Positions 16,296-24,990 of a DNA stretch of 38,133 nucleotides are shown here, piece by piece. The stretch is from NCBI GenBank assembly GCA_003553525.1, contig PWEO01000086.1, forward strand, positions 1 through 38,133, in the 5' to 3' direction. The DNA is from Clostridiaceae bacterium. Lineage in GTDB: Bacteria; Bacillota; Clostridia; Peptostreptococcales; T1SED10-28. The notes beneath the pieces were generated by a model, which did no database searches, was not told the DNA's origin, and was given only the letters and a program-made list of their open reading frames with translations. Both the position numbers and the translations under genes were made by a program. Every line of letters starts with the position of its first letter. The stretch's first letter is position 1.

Positions 16296-18443
16296 ATGAA
16301 TATAAATGATTTGAATGACATGCAACGCCAAGCGGTGTGTGCGACGGAAGGTCCCTTATTGGTACTGGCGGGAGCAGGATCGGGAAAAACCCGGGTGCTG
16401 ACCCACCGAATTGCCTATCTGGTAGAAGAACTGGGGATAGATCCCTACCATATTTTAGCCATCACCTTTACCAATAAAGCGGCGAAGGAAATGAAGGAGC
16501 GGGTAGAGGCTCTACTGAACAAGCCCTATTATAATCTTTGGATCAGCACCTTTCATGCCGCCTGTGTTCGAATACTCCGTAGAGAAATTGAAGCCCTGGG
16601 CTATACCAGCAACTTCGGAATCTACGATCCTTCAGACCAATTGGTGGTGATGAAGGAGTGTATTAAAGACTTAAAGCTTCCGGAAAAGGAATATCATCCC
16701 AAGGCTATGCTGGGAGCCGTTGGTCGTGCCAAGGATAAGCTGATTACCCCCGATGAGTACTTGAAAATCGAAGGGGACGATTACCGAAATCAGCAGATTG
16801 AAAAGCTGTACCGGATGTATCAACGAATCCTTCGAAAGAACAATGCCTTGGATTTCGATGACCTGATTATGAAGACCGTAACCCTGTTTAAGGAAAATCC
16901 CAAAATTTTACGGGAGTATCAGCATAAGTTTAAATACATTTTAGTAGATGAGTTTCAGGATACCAATATGGCCCAGTATACCTTAGTCAGTATGTTGGCG
17001 GATAATCATAAAAATATTTGTGTCGTGGGGGATGACGATCAGTCCATTTATGGCTGGCGAGGGGCGGATATTCAGAATATTTTAGGCTTTGAACAGGACT
17101 TTCAAAAGACGAAGACCATAAAACTGGAGAGAAACTACCGATCCACCAATATTATTTTAGAGGCGGCCAATGAAGTGGTGGCCCATAACCTGCAGCGAAA
17201 ACCGAAAAAACTCTGGACGGATAATGATAAAGGCAAGGTGCTGAACTATTATAAAGCGGATCAGGAGCGGGACGAAGCAAGGTATATTGCGGACACCATA
17301 GAAAAACAGCGGGATCAGGGAGAGCGGGCCTATAAGGATTTTGCCATTCTCTATCGAACCAATGTCCAGTCCCGAATCATTGAAGAGATTCTGGTACAGC
17401 GGGGCATTCCCTATCAATTGATCGGCGGCACCCGTTTCTATGACCGAAAGGAAATCAAAGATGTGATTTCCTATTTAAAAGCCATTGAGAACCCCGTGGA
17501 TGATGTGGCCATTAAGCGCATTATCAATGAACCGAAACGGGGCATCGGAAAGAAGACCATCGAAAAAATCGATGAGTATTCCGAAATGGAAAACCAGGAT
17601 TTTTTCCGGTCTCTAAAGGACTACAAATATATTCCGGGACTTACCACCCGGGTGAAAAATAAGATCGGAGAATTTTTAGAAATTATGATCCGTCTTCAGG
17701 ATACAAAAAACACCCTGACCATTACAGAGCTTGCGGAAACCATTTATACGGACACCGGGTATCGGGAGAGCTTAGTGGCCGAGGGGACGATTGAAGCCAA
17801 GGCGAGACTGGAAAACTTAGAGGAATTCAAATCCATTACTATGGAATTTGACAAAACTTCCCAGGAGGGAACCTTAGAAGCATTTCTGGGACAGGCATCC
17901 CTGGAAACCTCCCTGGATCGCAGCGACGAATCGGAAGAAGGGGTACTGCTGATGACGTTGCACAGTGCCAAGGGACTGGAATTTCCCGTGGTATTTTTAC
18001 CCGGTATGGAAGAGGGGATTTTTCCGTCACCGATGTCCATTCATGAGGGAAATGAAGAAGAAGAGCGCCGCCTGTGTTACGTGGGGATCACCCGGGCGAA
18101 GGAGGAGGTTCACTTTATCCACGCCACCATGCGAAACATTTTCGGGAATACCCATGTCAATGACATGTCCCGATTCCTAAAGGAAATTCCCGAGAATTTA
18201 ATCAATATGGAAGACCCCTACGACCGCAGAACCGCCGTGCAAAAACAACGAATGAAAAAGACCTCGGACTTTACCGGAGAATTTCCCATGGACAAAGTTG
18301 AGCCGGGCAGCCAGGTATATCATCCGAAGTTCGGTCAGGGAAAAGTAGTGGGAAAACAAGGCTCCATGCTGACCATTATCTTTGATAAAGCGGGACTGAA
18401 AAAAATCGATCCTGCCTATATCAATCTGCAGATCCTGGAGTAA
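16296..18443 (+). CDS. pcrA: ATP-dependent DNA helicase PcrA/UvrD
   Basis: A superfamily 1A 3'-5' helicase for repair and for clearing replication obstacles. Motifs in order: Q motif LNDMQRQAV, Walker A LAGAGSGKT (Lys31), TFTNKAAKEMKER, Walker B LVDEFQDTN, motif III GDDDQSIYGWRGAD, motif IV LERNYRS, motif V LMTLHSAKGLEFPVVF, and motif VI YVGITRAKEE. The C-terminal ~50 residues (GSQVYHPKFGQGKVVG) form the Tudor-like domain that contacts RNA polymerase in other species. Length 715 aa is normal. ligA follows after 13 bp, the usual Gram-positive pcrA-ligA pairing. Confidence 0.97.
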   Translation: MNINDLNDMQRQAVCATEGPLLVLAGAGSGKTRVLTHRIAYLVEELGIDPYHILAITFTNKAAKEMKERVEALLNKPYYNLWISTFHAACVRILRREIEALGYTSNFGIYDPSDQLVVMKECIKDLKLPEKEYHPKAMLGAVGRAKDKLITPDEYLKIEGDDYRNQQIEKLYRMYQRILRKNNALDFDDLIMKTVTLFKENPKILREYQHKFKYILVDEFQDTNMAQYTLVSMLADNHKNICVVGDDDQSIYGWRGADIQNILGFEQDFQKTKTIKLERNYRSTNIILEAANEVVAHNLQRKPKKLWTDNDKGKVLNYYKADQERDEARYIADTIEKQRDQGERAYKDFAILYRTNVQSRIIEEILVQRGIPYQLIGGTRFYDRKEIKDVISYLKAIENPVDDVAIKRIINEPKRGIGKKTIEKIDEYSEMENQDFFRSLKDYKYIPGLTTRVKNKIGEFLEIMIRLQDTKNTLTITELAETIYTDTGYRESLVAEGTIEAKARLENLEEFKSITMEFDKTSQEGTLEAFLGQASLETSLDRSDESEEGVLLMTLHSAKGLEFPVVFLPGMEEGIFPSPMSIHEGNEEEERRLCYVGITRAKEEVHFIHATMRNIFGNTHVNDMSRFLKEIPENLINMEDPYDRRTAVQKQRMKKTSDFTGEFPMDKVEPGSQVYHPKFGQGKVVGKQGSMLTIIFDKAGLKKIDPAYINLQILE

Positions 18444-18456
18444 AGGGAGGATTTTA

Positions 18457-20562
18457 ATGGATAACAAGGAAAAAGAACAAGAAATTGACCAAGAAGTTGA
18501 TCGGGAAAAGGGTCAGGAAAATATAGATCAGGAAAAGATGGACCGGATGAAAAATCTGGTGGAAAAACTCAACGACTATGCCTATCATTATTATACCCTG
18601 GACAATCCCTTAGTCAGTGACCGGGAGTACGACGAACTCTACGAAGAGTTGGAGGCATTGGAAAAGGAAACCGGAACTCAGTTGCAAAATTCTCCTACCC
18701 GAAGAGTGGGGGGCGAGCCCTTGGATAAGTTTGAACCCCACCGCCATATACGGCCGCTACTCAGTCTTGACAAGTCCAAAAGTTTTAGCGACTTGCGGGA
18801 CTGGGAAACGCGAATGGAGCGGATTTTAAGAAGCGACGCCGAGCAAGATACCGAACCCCTGGAATATGTGGTGGAATATAAATTTGACGGCTTAACCCTA
18901 AGCCTTACCTATAAAAACGGAGAACTGATCCAAGGAGCCAGCCGGGGAAACGGAGAGGTAGGGGAAGGAATTTTAGAGCAGGTAAAGACCATCAAGTCCA
19001 TACCGCTTTCCATTCCCCATAAAGGCACCCTGGAAGTGCAAGGGGAAGGCTTGATGGCCCTATCCACCCTGGAGGAATACAACAAACATGCGAAGAATCC
19101 TTTGAAAAATGCTAGAAACGGAGCGGCGGGAGCCCTTCGGAATCTCGATCCCAAGGTTACGGCCACAAGGAATCTGGATGCTTTTTTTTATCACATCAAT
19201 TATTATGAGGATCAAAAGTTCAACAGTCATATGGAAATGATTCAGTTTTTAAAGGATCAGCGACTGCCCGTGGATCCTCATATTTATCTGTGCAAAAATA
19301 TCGAAGAGGTCATTGAAAAGATCGAAGCCCTGGAAAAGACCCTAAAGGATTTGGACTTTTTAACCGACGGGATCGTGATTAAAGTCAACGATTTAAAAAC
19401 CCGGGAGAAATTGGGATTCACCCAGAAATTTCCCCGCTGGGCCATGGCCTATAAGTTTGAAGCCCAGGAGATGACCACCTTGCTAAAGGACGTGATCTGG
19501 CAAGTGGGCCGGACAGGCAAACTTACCCCCACGGCGATCCTGGAGCCGGTGGAAATCGGAGGAGTGACCGTAGGAAGGGCAACCCTGAATAACTATGGAG
19601 ACATTCAGCGAAAAAACGTTAAAGTCGGATGCAAAGTCTGGCTTCGCAGATCCAATGACGTAATCCCCGAGATTATGGGGGTTGTAAAGGAAAGCTGCAG
19701 TGATGCGGAGGAAATTCAAAAGCCGGTAAACTGTCCGGCCTGCGGTACGGAAGTGGTGGAAAAAGGAGCCCATATCTTCTGTCCGAATTCCCTGTCCTGT
19801 AAACCTCAGCTGGTCTCAAGGATTTCCCATTTTTCCAGTCGGGACGCTATGGATATTGAAGGCCTCAGTGAAAAAATCACGGAGCAGCTCCATGATGAAG
19901 TGGGCCTTCGGGGCATTGCGGATTTATACCGATTGGAATATGAAGATTTAATTAATTTGGAACGATTCGGGGATAAAAAAACGAAAAATATCCTCTCGGC
20001 CATTGAAGACAGTAAAGACTGTGAGCTTTCCCAGTTTGTGTACGCATTGGGAATCCCCAATGTGGGAAAGAAAACCGCCAAGGACCTGGCGAAACACTAC
20101 AAAACCCTGGAAAATATTCGACAGGCTGAGACGGAAGAACTCATAAGCCTCGGGGATATTGGAGAAATTGTTGCCCGCTCCGTAGTGGATTTTTTCCATG
20201 AGGATCGTATCAAAGAAAGCATTGATGCCTTATTGGAAGCCGGGGTAACCCCGAAACCCGAAACCGGACGAACCGGCCAGGGAGAAACCGGGGAAGGGGA
20301 CTCGGCGGATAATAATTTCTTTTGGGGAAAAACCATTGTTATTACCGGAAGCTTTGAAAACTTCTCCAGTCGAAAAGAGATTCAGACCTTCCTGGAAGAT
20401 GCAGGAGCAAAGGTGACGGGAAGCGTCAGTAAAAATACGGATATCCTGATAGTGGGGACAGAGCCGGGCTCGAAGCTCCAAAAGGCGGAAAAATTGCAAT
20501 CCCAAGGGGCGCCGATCGAAATTCTGAAAGAGAATGAATTTATTGAAAAAAAGGAGCGTTAG
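18457..20562 (+). CDS. ligA: NAD-dependent DNA ligase LigA
   Basis: LigA seals nicks in replication and repair using NAD. Domains: a charged extension (1-~27, rich in Glu, Gln and Asp); domain Ia (YHYYTLDNPLVSDREYDELY); adenylation domain with active-site Lys142 in YKFDGLTLSL and ASRGNGEVGE; OB fold (QVGRTGKLTPTAILEPVEIG); zinc finger with four cysteines (CPACG...CPNSLSC); helix-hairpin-helix region; and BRCT domain from about 625 (GKTIVITGSFENFSSRKEI). A Gly/Glu/Thr-rich linker precedes the BRCT. The start is fixed by AAAGGGAGG. The OB segment reads WLRRSNDVIPEI, where most ligases have a small residue-Gly-Asp before VIPE. Confidence 0.96.
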   Translation: MDNKEKEQEIDQEVDREKGQENIDQEKMDRMKNLVEKLNDYAYHYYTLDNPLVSDREYDELYEELEALEKETGTQLQNSPTRRVGGEPLDKFEPHRHIRPLLSLDKSKSFSDLRDWETRMERILRSDAEQDTEPLEYVVEYKFDGLTLSLTYKNGELIQGASRGNGEVGEGILEQVKTIKSIPLSIPHKGTLEVQGEGLMALSTLEEYNKHAKNPLKNARNGAAGALRNLDPKVTATRNLDAFFYHINYYEDQKFNSHMEMIQFLKDQRLPVDPHIYLCKNIEEVIEKIEALEKTLKDLDFLTDGIVIKVNDLKTREKLGFTQKFPRWAMAYKFEAQEMTTLLKDVIWQVGRTGKLTPTAILEPVEIGGVTVGRATLNNYGDIQRKNVKVGCKVWLRRSNDVIPEIMGVVKESCSDAEEIQKPVNCPACGTEVVEKGAHIFCPNSLSCKPQLVSRISHFSSRDAMDIEGLSEKITEQLHDEVGLRGIADLYRLEYEDLINLERFGDKKTKNILSAIEDSKDCELSQFVYALGIPNVGKKTAKDLAKHYKTLENIRQAETEELISLGDIGEIVARSVVDFFHEDRIKESIDALLEAGVTPKPETGRTGQGETGEGDSADNNFFWGKTIVITGSFENFSSRKEIQTFLEDAGAKVTGSVSKNTDILIVGTEPGSKLQKAEKLQSQGAPIEILKENEFIEKKER

Positions 20563-20566
20563 GGCG

Positions 20567-21262
20567 ATGAATCGATGGTTGAAAATTTTACTATACACCG
20601 TGATGGGAATTTTATTGAGTATCGTCCTGTTATTTACTGCAACGGAATGGGTGTCCTTTAATGTGGACCATTACCTGACTCAGTTTGAGCGCTATGACGT
20701 ACCGGAGGTTACGGGAATGGATATGGAAAACCTGGAGTACACCGTTGAGGACATGCATCGTTATCTTCGAGGAGATGACCGGCACCGCCTTGAAACCGAA
20801 GCTTACTTCGGAGACGAACTGCGGCCGGTGTATGGGGAACGGGAAATTCTTCATATGATCGATGTGCGGGATCTTTTTGTTGCGGGAAAAAATATCCGAA
20901 ACTTCGGGGCGATAGCCTTTATTCTGCTGATGATTTTAATGTTCTATAAAGACCATGGATACAAGAAAAATATTTGGAATCTGCTTTTTTACACCATGAT
21001 TGGGAACATTCTTTTTTTCGGGCTGTTGACCCTGCTGATGTACGTGGATTTCAACCGGTACTTTGTGATTTTTCACCTGATCTTTTTCGATAATGATCTA
21101 TGGCTGCTGAATCCCCAAACCGATACCTTGATTCAGATGCTTCCCCAACCCTTCTTTTACAATACCGCATATAAAATTACGGGAATTTATGCGGGGATTA
21201 TGATTTTTCTCGGAGGATTGGGCCTGTTTATGAAAAAGCGACAGCAGACCAAAGCAGGATAA
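20567..21262 (+). CDS. TIGR01906-type (DUF1461) integral membrane protein
   Basis: A 231-residue membrane protein of unknown function. It has an N-terminal membrane helix (about 4-25), then ~75 polar residues with NLEYTVEDMHRYLRGD and REILHMIDVRDLF, the conserved extracytoplasmic segment of this family. Three further hydrophobic segments follow (about 113-128, 137-160 and 205-225), then a basic C-terminus (KKRQQTKAG). The family is frequent in Firmicutes and is recognised by the HMxDV(K/R)xLF pattern. The start ATG is set by AAGGAG ten bases upstream, at the very end of ligA. It is probably co-transcribed with ligA. Confidence 0.75.
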   Translation: MNRWLKILLYTVMGILLSIVLLFTATEWVSFNVDHYLTQFERYDVPEVTGMDMENLEYTVEDMHRYLRGDDRHRLETEAYFGDELRPVYGEREILHMIDVRDLFVAGKNIRNFGAIAFILLMILMFYKDHGYKKNIWNLLFYTMIGNILFFGLLTLLMYVDFNRYFVIFHLIFFDNDLWLLNPQTDTLIQMLPQPFFYNTAYKITGIYAGIMIFLGGLGLFMKKRQQTKAG

Positions 21263-21330
21263 AAAAGGAACAGCAGATAAAAAAAGAGTCAAGCAGAAAA
21301 AAGGTAAAAGAAGATAAAGAAGGTGTGATG

Positions 21331-21633
21331 ATGGAACGCTTGAAAATTGACGAAATCAAAAAACTGAGCCGGCAAAGCGGACTGCGGTTAAAAGATAAAG
21401 AGGCAGTAAAACTACAGGAAGACTTAGAGGAGCTTTCCTGTTATCTAAGCAAACTGGAGGATATTGCAGTTCCTGAGACCTATGAAGCCATAGAAGAGGG
21501 ATACTGGATGCATAAAAACAAAACCCCTCTTCGAAAGGACCGGGTGGAAGATTTTGATCAAAAAGAACGACTGAGAAGGAATGCACCGAAAAGAAATCAA
21601 AACTATGTGACGGTACCGAAAGTTATGGATTAA
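21331..21633 (+). CDS. gatC: Asp/Glu-tRNA amidotransferase subunit C
   Basis: GatC is the small subunit that wraps GatA and GatB in the complex making Gln-tRNA(Gln), and in some organisms Asn-tRNA(Asn), by transamidation. At about 100 residues it has the usual form: an N-terminal helix with KIDEIKKLSRQSGLRL, a second helix, then an extended tail ending in RNQNYVTVPKVMD, the conserved VPKV end. GTG 21325, ATG 21328 and ATG 21331 are all in frame; AAGGTG (21320-21325) favours 21331. The preceding 68 bp are almost pure purine. It is followed by gatA and gatB. Confidence 0.9.
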   Translation: MERLKIDEIKKLSRQSGLRLKDKEAVKLQEDLEELSCYLSKLEDIAVPETYEAIEEGYWMHKNKTPLRKDRVEDFDQKERLRRNAPKRNQNYVTVPKVMD

Positions 21634-21670
21634 TCAGTTAAGATTCTATGGGGAAAAGGGTGAAAAGACA

Positions 21671-23164
21671 TTGGATAATCAGAGATTAACCATCCAACAG
21701 ATACAAAAAAAATTGATTGATAAAAAACTGAGTGCAGAGGAACTTTTTAAGGAAACCCTGGACAAAATCAAAGAAAAAGAGCATAAGATCCGTGCGTTTA
21801 TAAGCCTTACGGAGGAAGAGGTTTTAACAAAAGGCCGGGCACTGGACAGGAAACTTCAAAAGGGCGCATCTCTCGGAAATTTAGAGGGAGCCCTTTATTC
21901 CGTTAAGGATAATATTATGGTTAAAAATCTAAAGTGTACCTGTGCTTCCGAGATGTTGAAAAATTTCATCGCTCCCTATGACGGAGAAAGTGTAGCGGAA
22001 GTTAACAATGCCGGTGGCATAAGCCTTGGAAAAACCAACATGGACGAGTTTGCCATGGGGTCTACTACGGAGCATTCGGCCTTTAAAGTGACCAGAAATC
22101 CCCGGGATTACCGACGGTTAGCGGGAGGGTCCAGCGGCGGTTCTGCGGCGGCCGTGGCTGCCGGTTTCGGGCAGTTCTCCCTGGGGACCGATACGGGAGG
22201 GTCTATTCGCCAACCGGCGGCCCTTTCCGGGGTATTGGGGATCAAACCTACCTACGGACTGGTTTCCCGTATGGGCCTGGTGTCCTTTGCTCCTTCCATG
22301 GACCAAATCGGAATTCTGGCCAATAATGCTTGGGATATGGCCCGGGTGCTGGAAACTATTCAAGGGCCGGCATCCTCCAAGGATTACACCCTGGTTCGAC
22401 GAAAACCGGTTGCCTATCATCGGAGACTGGAAAGTATTGTTGAAGATCAGGAATCGAAAAAGGAAAAACTGTTAAAGGGAATAACCATCGGTATTCCCGG
22501 GGAGTTTTTTGAAATCCCCTTGGAAAAGGACGTGGAAAAAGCCCTGAATCAAGGAATGGAAAGACTTAAGGACCACGGGGCAATATTGATTTCCCTGTCG
22601 ATCCCTCATTTTCACTATAGCCTATCGGCCTATCACGTTTTAACCATGGTGGAGGCGGTATCGAATTTGGCGCGGTTTGACGGAGTGGCTTACGGTAATC
22701 GGGCTTCGAAATATGAAAGTATTATCGATGTAGTTGAAAAAAGCCGAGGGCAGGGCTTCGGTGATGAAGTGAAAAGGCGATTGATTCTGGGGAATTATAT
22801 TTTGAGTAAGGAAAAGGTCTCTTTGGCTAGAGCCAAAAGAGTGCAAGAGCTGTTGAAAAGAGATTTTCAAAAAGCTTTTCAGCAAGCGGATCTGCTGTTT
22901 ACACCGACGACCCACGTCACAGCTTTTAAGCCGGGAAAAAGGAGTAATAGCCCGGTGGATATGCAACTGTTGGATCAATTGACGGTTCCTGCCAGCCTTG
23001 CGGGATTGCCTGCGGTTTCTGTACCCTGCGGGAATCCGGAGAACCTTCCTGTGGGAGGGCAACTGATCGGAAATTATTTTGATGAGCCGGTGCTTCTTCG
23101 GGGAGCCTTAGGAATTGAGACGCTCTCTGAGACAATGGATCCGGAACAGATAAAAGTGAGGTGA
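21671..23164 (+). CDS. gatA: Asp/Glu-tRNA amidotransferase subunit A (TTG start)
   Basis: The glutaminase subunit releases ammonia from glutamine for the GatB reaction. It is an amidase-signature protein with the Ser-cisSer-Lys triad at Lys79 (YSVKDNI), Ser154 (AGGSSGGSAA) and Ser178 (GTDTGGSIRQPA), the same residue numbers as in the well-studied Staphylococcus enzyme. Length 497 aa is a little above the usual ~485. The only reasonable start is TTG, behind AAGGGTG. Its stop lies 5 bp before the gatB ATG. Confidence 0.95.
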   Translation: MDNQRLTIQQIQKKLIDKKLSAEELFKETLDKIKEKEHKIRAFISLTEEEVLTKGRALDRKLQKGASLGNLEGALYSVKDNIMVKNLKCTCASEMLKNFIAPYDGESVAEVNNAGGISLGKTNMDEFAMGSTTEHSAFKVTRNPRDYRRLAGGSSGGSAAAVAAGFGQFSLGTDTGGSIRQPAALSGVLGIKPTYGLVSRMGLVSFAPSMDQIGILANNAWDMARVLETIQGPASSKDYTLVRRKPVAYHRRLESIVEDQESKKEKLLKGITIGIPGEFFEIPLEKDVEKALNQGMERLKDHGAILISLSIPHFHYSLSAYHVLTMVEAVSNLARFDGVAYGNRASKYESIIDVVEKSRGQGFGDEVKRRLILGNYILSKEKVSLARAKRVQELLKRDFQKAFQQADLLFTPTTHVTAFKPGKRSNSPVDMQLLDQLTVPASLAGLPAVSVPCGNPENLPVGGQLIGNYFDEPVLLRGALGIETLSETMDPEQIKVR

Positions 23165-23169
23165 TAATC

Positions 23170-24612
23170 ATGAACTTTCAAACGGTAATCGGACTGGAGA
23201 TACATGTGGAGCTCAACACAAAAACCAAAATCTTTTGCGGCTGCAAAAATGAGGCTTCCCGAGAGCCCAACGAAAATATTTGTCCAACCTGTATGGGATA
23301 TCCCGGATCATTACCGAGGCTGAATCAAAAAGTGGTGGACTATGCTTTGAAAGCCGCTATGGGTCTAAACTGTGAAATTCAGCGAAGCACCCATATGGAC
23401 CGAAAACATTATTTTTATCCTGACCTTCCTAAAGGATATCAGATCACACAAGCCGCAAAACCCTTAGGAATAAACGGTCAGCTGTATTTGGAAAAGGCAA
23501 AGAAAACCGTAAGGATACAACGGATTCATATGGAAGAGGATACGGCGAAAATGATGCACCGCAAGGAAAGCACGGAGATCGATTACAATCGCAGCGGGGT
23601 TCCTTTAATTGAAATTGTAACGGCACCGGACATATCCAATGAGAAGGAATTATTGGAATTTCTTGAGGAATTAAAAAATCTGCTGAGTTTTTTCGAAATA
23701 TCCGATTTGAAAATGGAGGAAGGTTCTCTTCGTTGTGATTTAAATATTAATGTGGTGGATCAGGACCGGGACATTAAAACCCCGGTGATGGAAGTGAAAA
23801 ATCTAAATTCCTTTAAAGGGGCGGTAAAAGCATGTTTGTATGAACAGAGGCGTTTGCTGGAAACCCTGGAAACAGGCTGTGAGCTGACAAAGGAGACCCG
23901 GGGATGGGACCAGAAAAAAGAGGAGACGAAAACCCTTCGGAAAAAAGAGGATTCATTGGAGTACCAATATTTTATCGAGCCGGAAATTCTCCCGCTTCAG
24001 TTATCGGAGGGAAAAGTTCGTAACACCGCCAGTCGTATACCTGAACTGCCCCAAAAGAAAAGAAGCCGTTTTAAAGAGCAGTATGATCTTCCGGATTACG
24101 ATGTAAGAATTCTAACGAAAAACCCTTACGTGGCGGATTTTTTTGAACAGACGGTATTGGTTTGTTATGCCCCTAAACGGATCAGTAACTGGATTATGAC
24201 CCAATTATTATCGGAAATGCCGAGGGGGCTTGAAGGATTTAAAGAACTCCCATTAAAACCGAAGGACTTCGGAAAGCTGATGGCTTTAATGGAAGGGGGA
24301 AAGATCCCGAAAAAAGTCGGCGAAAAGATTTTAAAGGAAATTATAATAACCGGGGAGAATCCAAAAAGAGTCCTGGAAAATCGGAATCTCGGTCCTATTA
24401 CTGATGAACAGGAGATTCGAGAGATTGTGAAGGAGCTGATAAACAAGCACCGGAAAGCGTTACAGGATTATCAAAAAAAGCCGGGTAAAACAATAAACTT
24501 CTTTATGGGAAAAGGGATGGAAAGAACCGGAGGGCGACTGGACCCCTGCAAGCTAAGAGAGGCTATTAAACAGGAATTATTATTGATAAATCAACAAAAA
24601 AAGGAAGAATAA
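23170..24612 (+). CDS. gatB: Asp/Glu-tRNA amidotransferase subunit B
   Basis: GatB phosphorylates the misacylated tRNA's Glu or Asp side chain and aminates it. The signature is VIGLEIHVELNTKTKIFCGC near the N-terminus, with zinc ligands in FCGC and ICPTC. DRKHYFYPDLPKGYQIT and YNRSGVPLIEIVT follow. The C-terminal helical YqeY-like domain contacts tRNA (PKDFGKLMALMEGGKIPKK). Length 480 aa is standard. GTG 23161 is in frame but lies within the ribosome site GAGGTG, so ATG 23170 was chosen. The gene ends just before the feo promoter. Confidence 0.95.
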   Translation: MNFQTVIGLEIHVELNTKTKIFCGCKNEASREPNENICPTCMGYPGSLPRLNQKVVDYALKAAMGLNCEIQRSTHMDRKHYFYPDLPKGYQITQAAKPLGINGQLYLEKAKKTVRIQRIHMEEDTAKMMHRKESTEIDYNRSGVPLIEIVTAPDISNEKELLEFLEELKNLLSFFEISDLKMEEGSLRCDLNINVVDQDRDIKTPVMEVKNLNSFKGAVKACLYEQRRLLETLETGCELTKETRGWDQKKEETKTLRKKEDSLEYQYFIEPEILPLQLSEGKVRNTASRIPELPQKKRSRFKEQYDLPDYDVRILTKNPYVADFFEQTVLVCYAPKRISNWIMTQLLSEMPRGLEGFKELPLKPKDFGKLMALMEGGKIPKKVGEKILKEIIITGENPKRVLENRNLGPITDEQEIREIVKELINKHRKALQDYQKKPGKTINFFMGKGMERTGGRLDPCKLREAIKQELLLINQQKKEE

Positions 24613-24616
24613 ACTA

Positions 24617-24646
24617 TTGACTTTATCTTTCGAACTATGATATTCT
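24617..24646 (+). promoter_or_regulatory. Promoter of the feo operon
   Basis: The -35 TTGACT (24617-24622) and -10 TATTCT (24641-24646) are separated by 18 bp. The -35 starts 4 bp after the gatB stop. The predicted start of transcription (about 24653) falls at the edge of the Fur box. Confidence 0.7.
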
Positions 24647-24655
24647 TTATACAAA

Positions 24656-24674
24656 GATAATGAAAATTATTATC
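24656..24674 (+). promoter_or_regulatory. Fur box upstream of feoAB
   Basis: GATAATGAAAATTATTATC matches the classical 19-bp Fur consensus (GATAATGATAATCATTATC) at 17 of 19 positions. It sits over the predicted transcription start of feoA, where iron-loaded Fur would block transcription when iron is plentiful. Two further GATAA copies follow within 25 bp. Confidence 0.88.
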
Positions 24675-24722
24675 AATGATAAAAAGTGATAACAGATAAA
24701 GAAAAATCTTGTAAAGTTAAGT

Positions 24723-24736
24723 GAAAATATATTTTC
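24723..24736 (+). promoter_or_regulatory. 14-bp palindrome in the feo leader
   Basis: GAAAATATATTTTC is a perfect 14-bp palindrome in the untranslated leader, 38 bp ahead of feoA. It could be a second operator or simply AT-rich symmetry; the sequence alone does not decide. Confidence 0.35.
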
Positions 24737-24774
24737 GGAGTGAGAACCTATAGCTGTTATGAGGAGATGAGATC

Positions 24775-24990
24775 ATGTCACTGTATGCCATTAAAAAAGA
24801 ACATCGATGTATTATCGAAAATCTACCGAAAATCGGACTGCTCAAGTCCCTGGGTCTTCGAGAGGGGATCAATGTTGCCATAAAGTCCAAGCAACCCATG
24901 GGCGGACCGGTAATTGTTCAAGTGGGCAGAAGATGTGTAGCTATTGCTCAGGACATCGCGAAGGATATTCAGGTGAGGGAGGTCAACTAA
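24775..24990 (+). CDS. feoA: FeoA-type SH3-like protein
   Basis: FeoA is a small cytoplasmic beta-barrel protein that assists the FeoB iron transporter. The 71 residues contain the family pattern: CIIENLPKIGLLKSLGLREGINVAIKSK, then GGPVIVQVGRRCVAIAQDIAKDIQV. The ATG follows GAGGAG. Its stop codon directly abuts the feoB start with no spacer, so the two are translated together. The Fur box upstream indicates iron-dependent repression. Confidence 0.9.
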   Translation: MSLYAIKKEHRCIIENLPKIGLLKSLGLREGINVAIKSKQPMGGPVIVQVGRRCVAIAQDIAKDIQVREVN

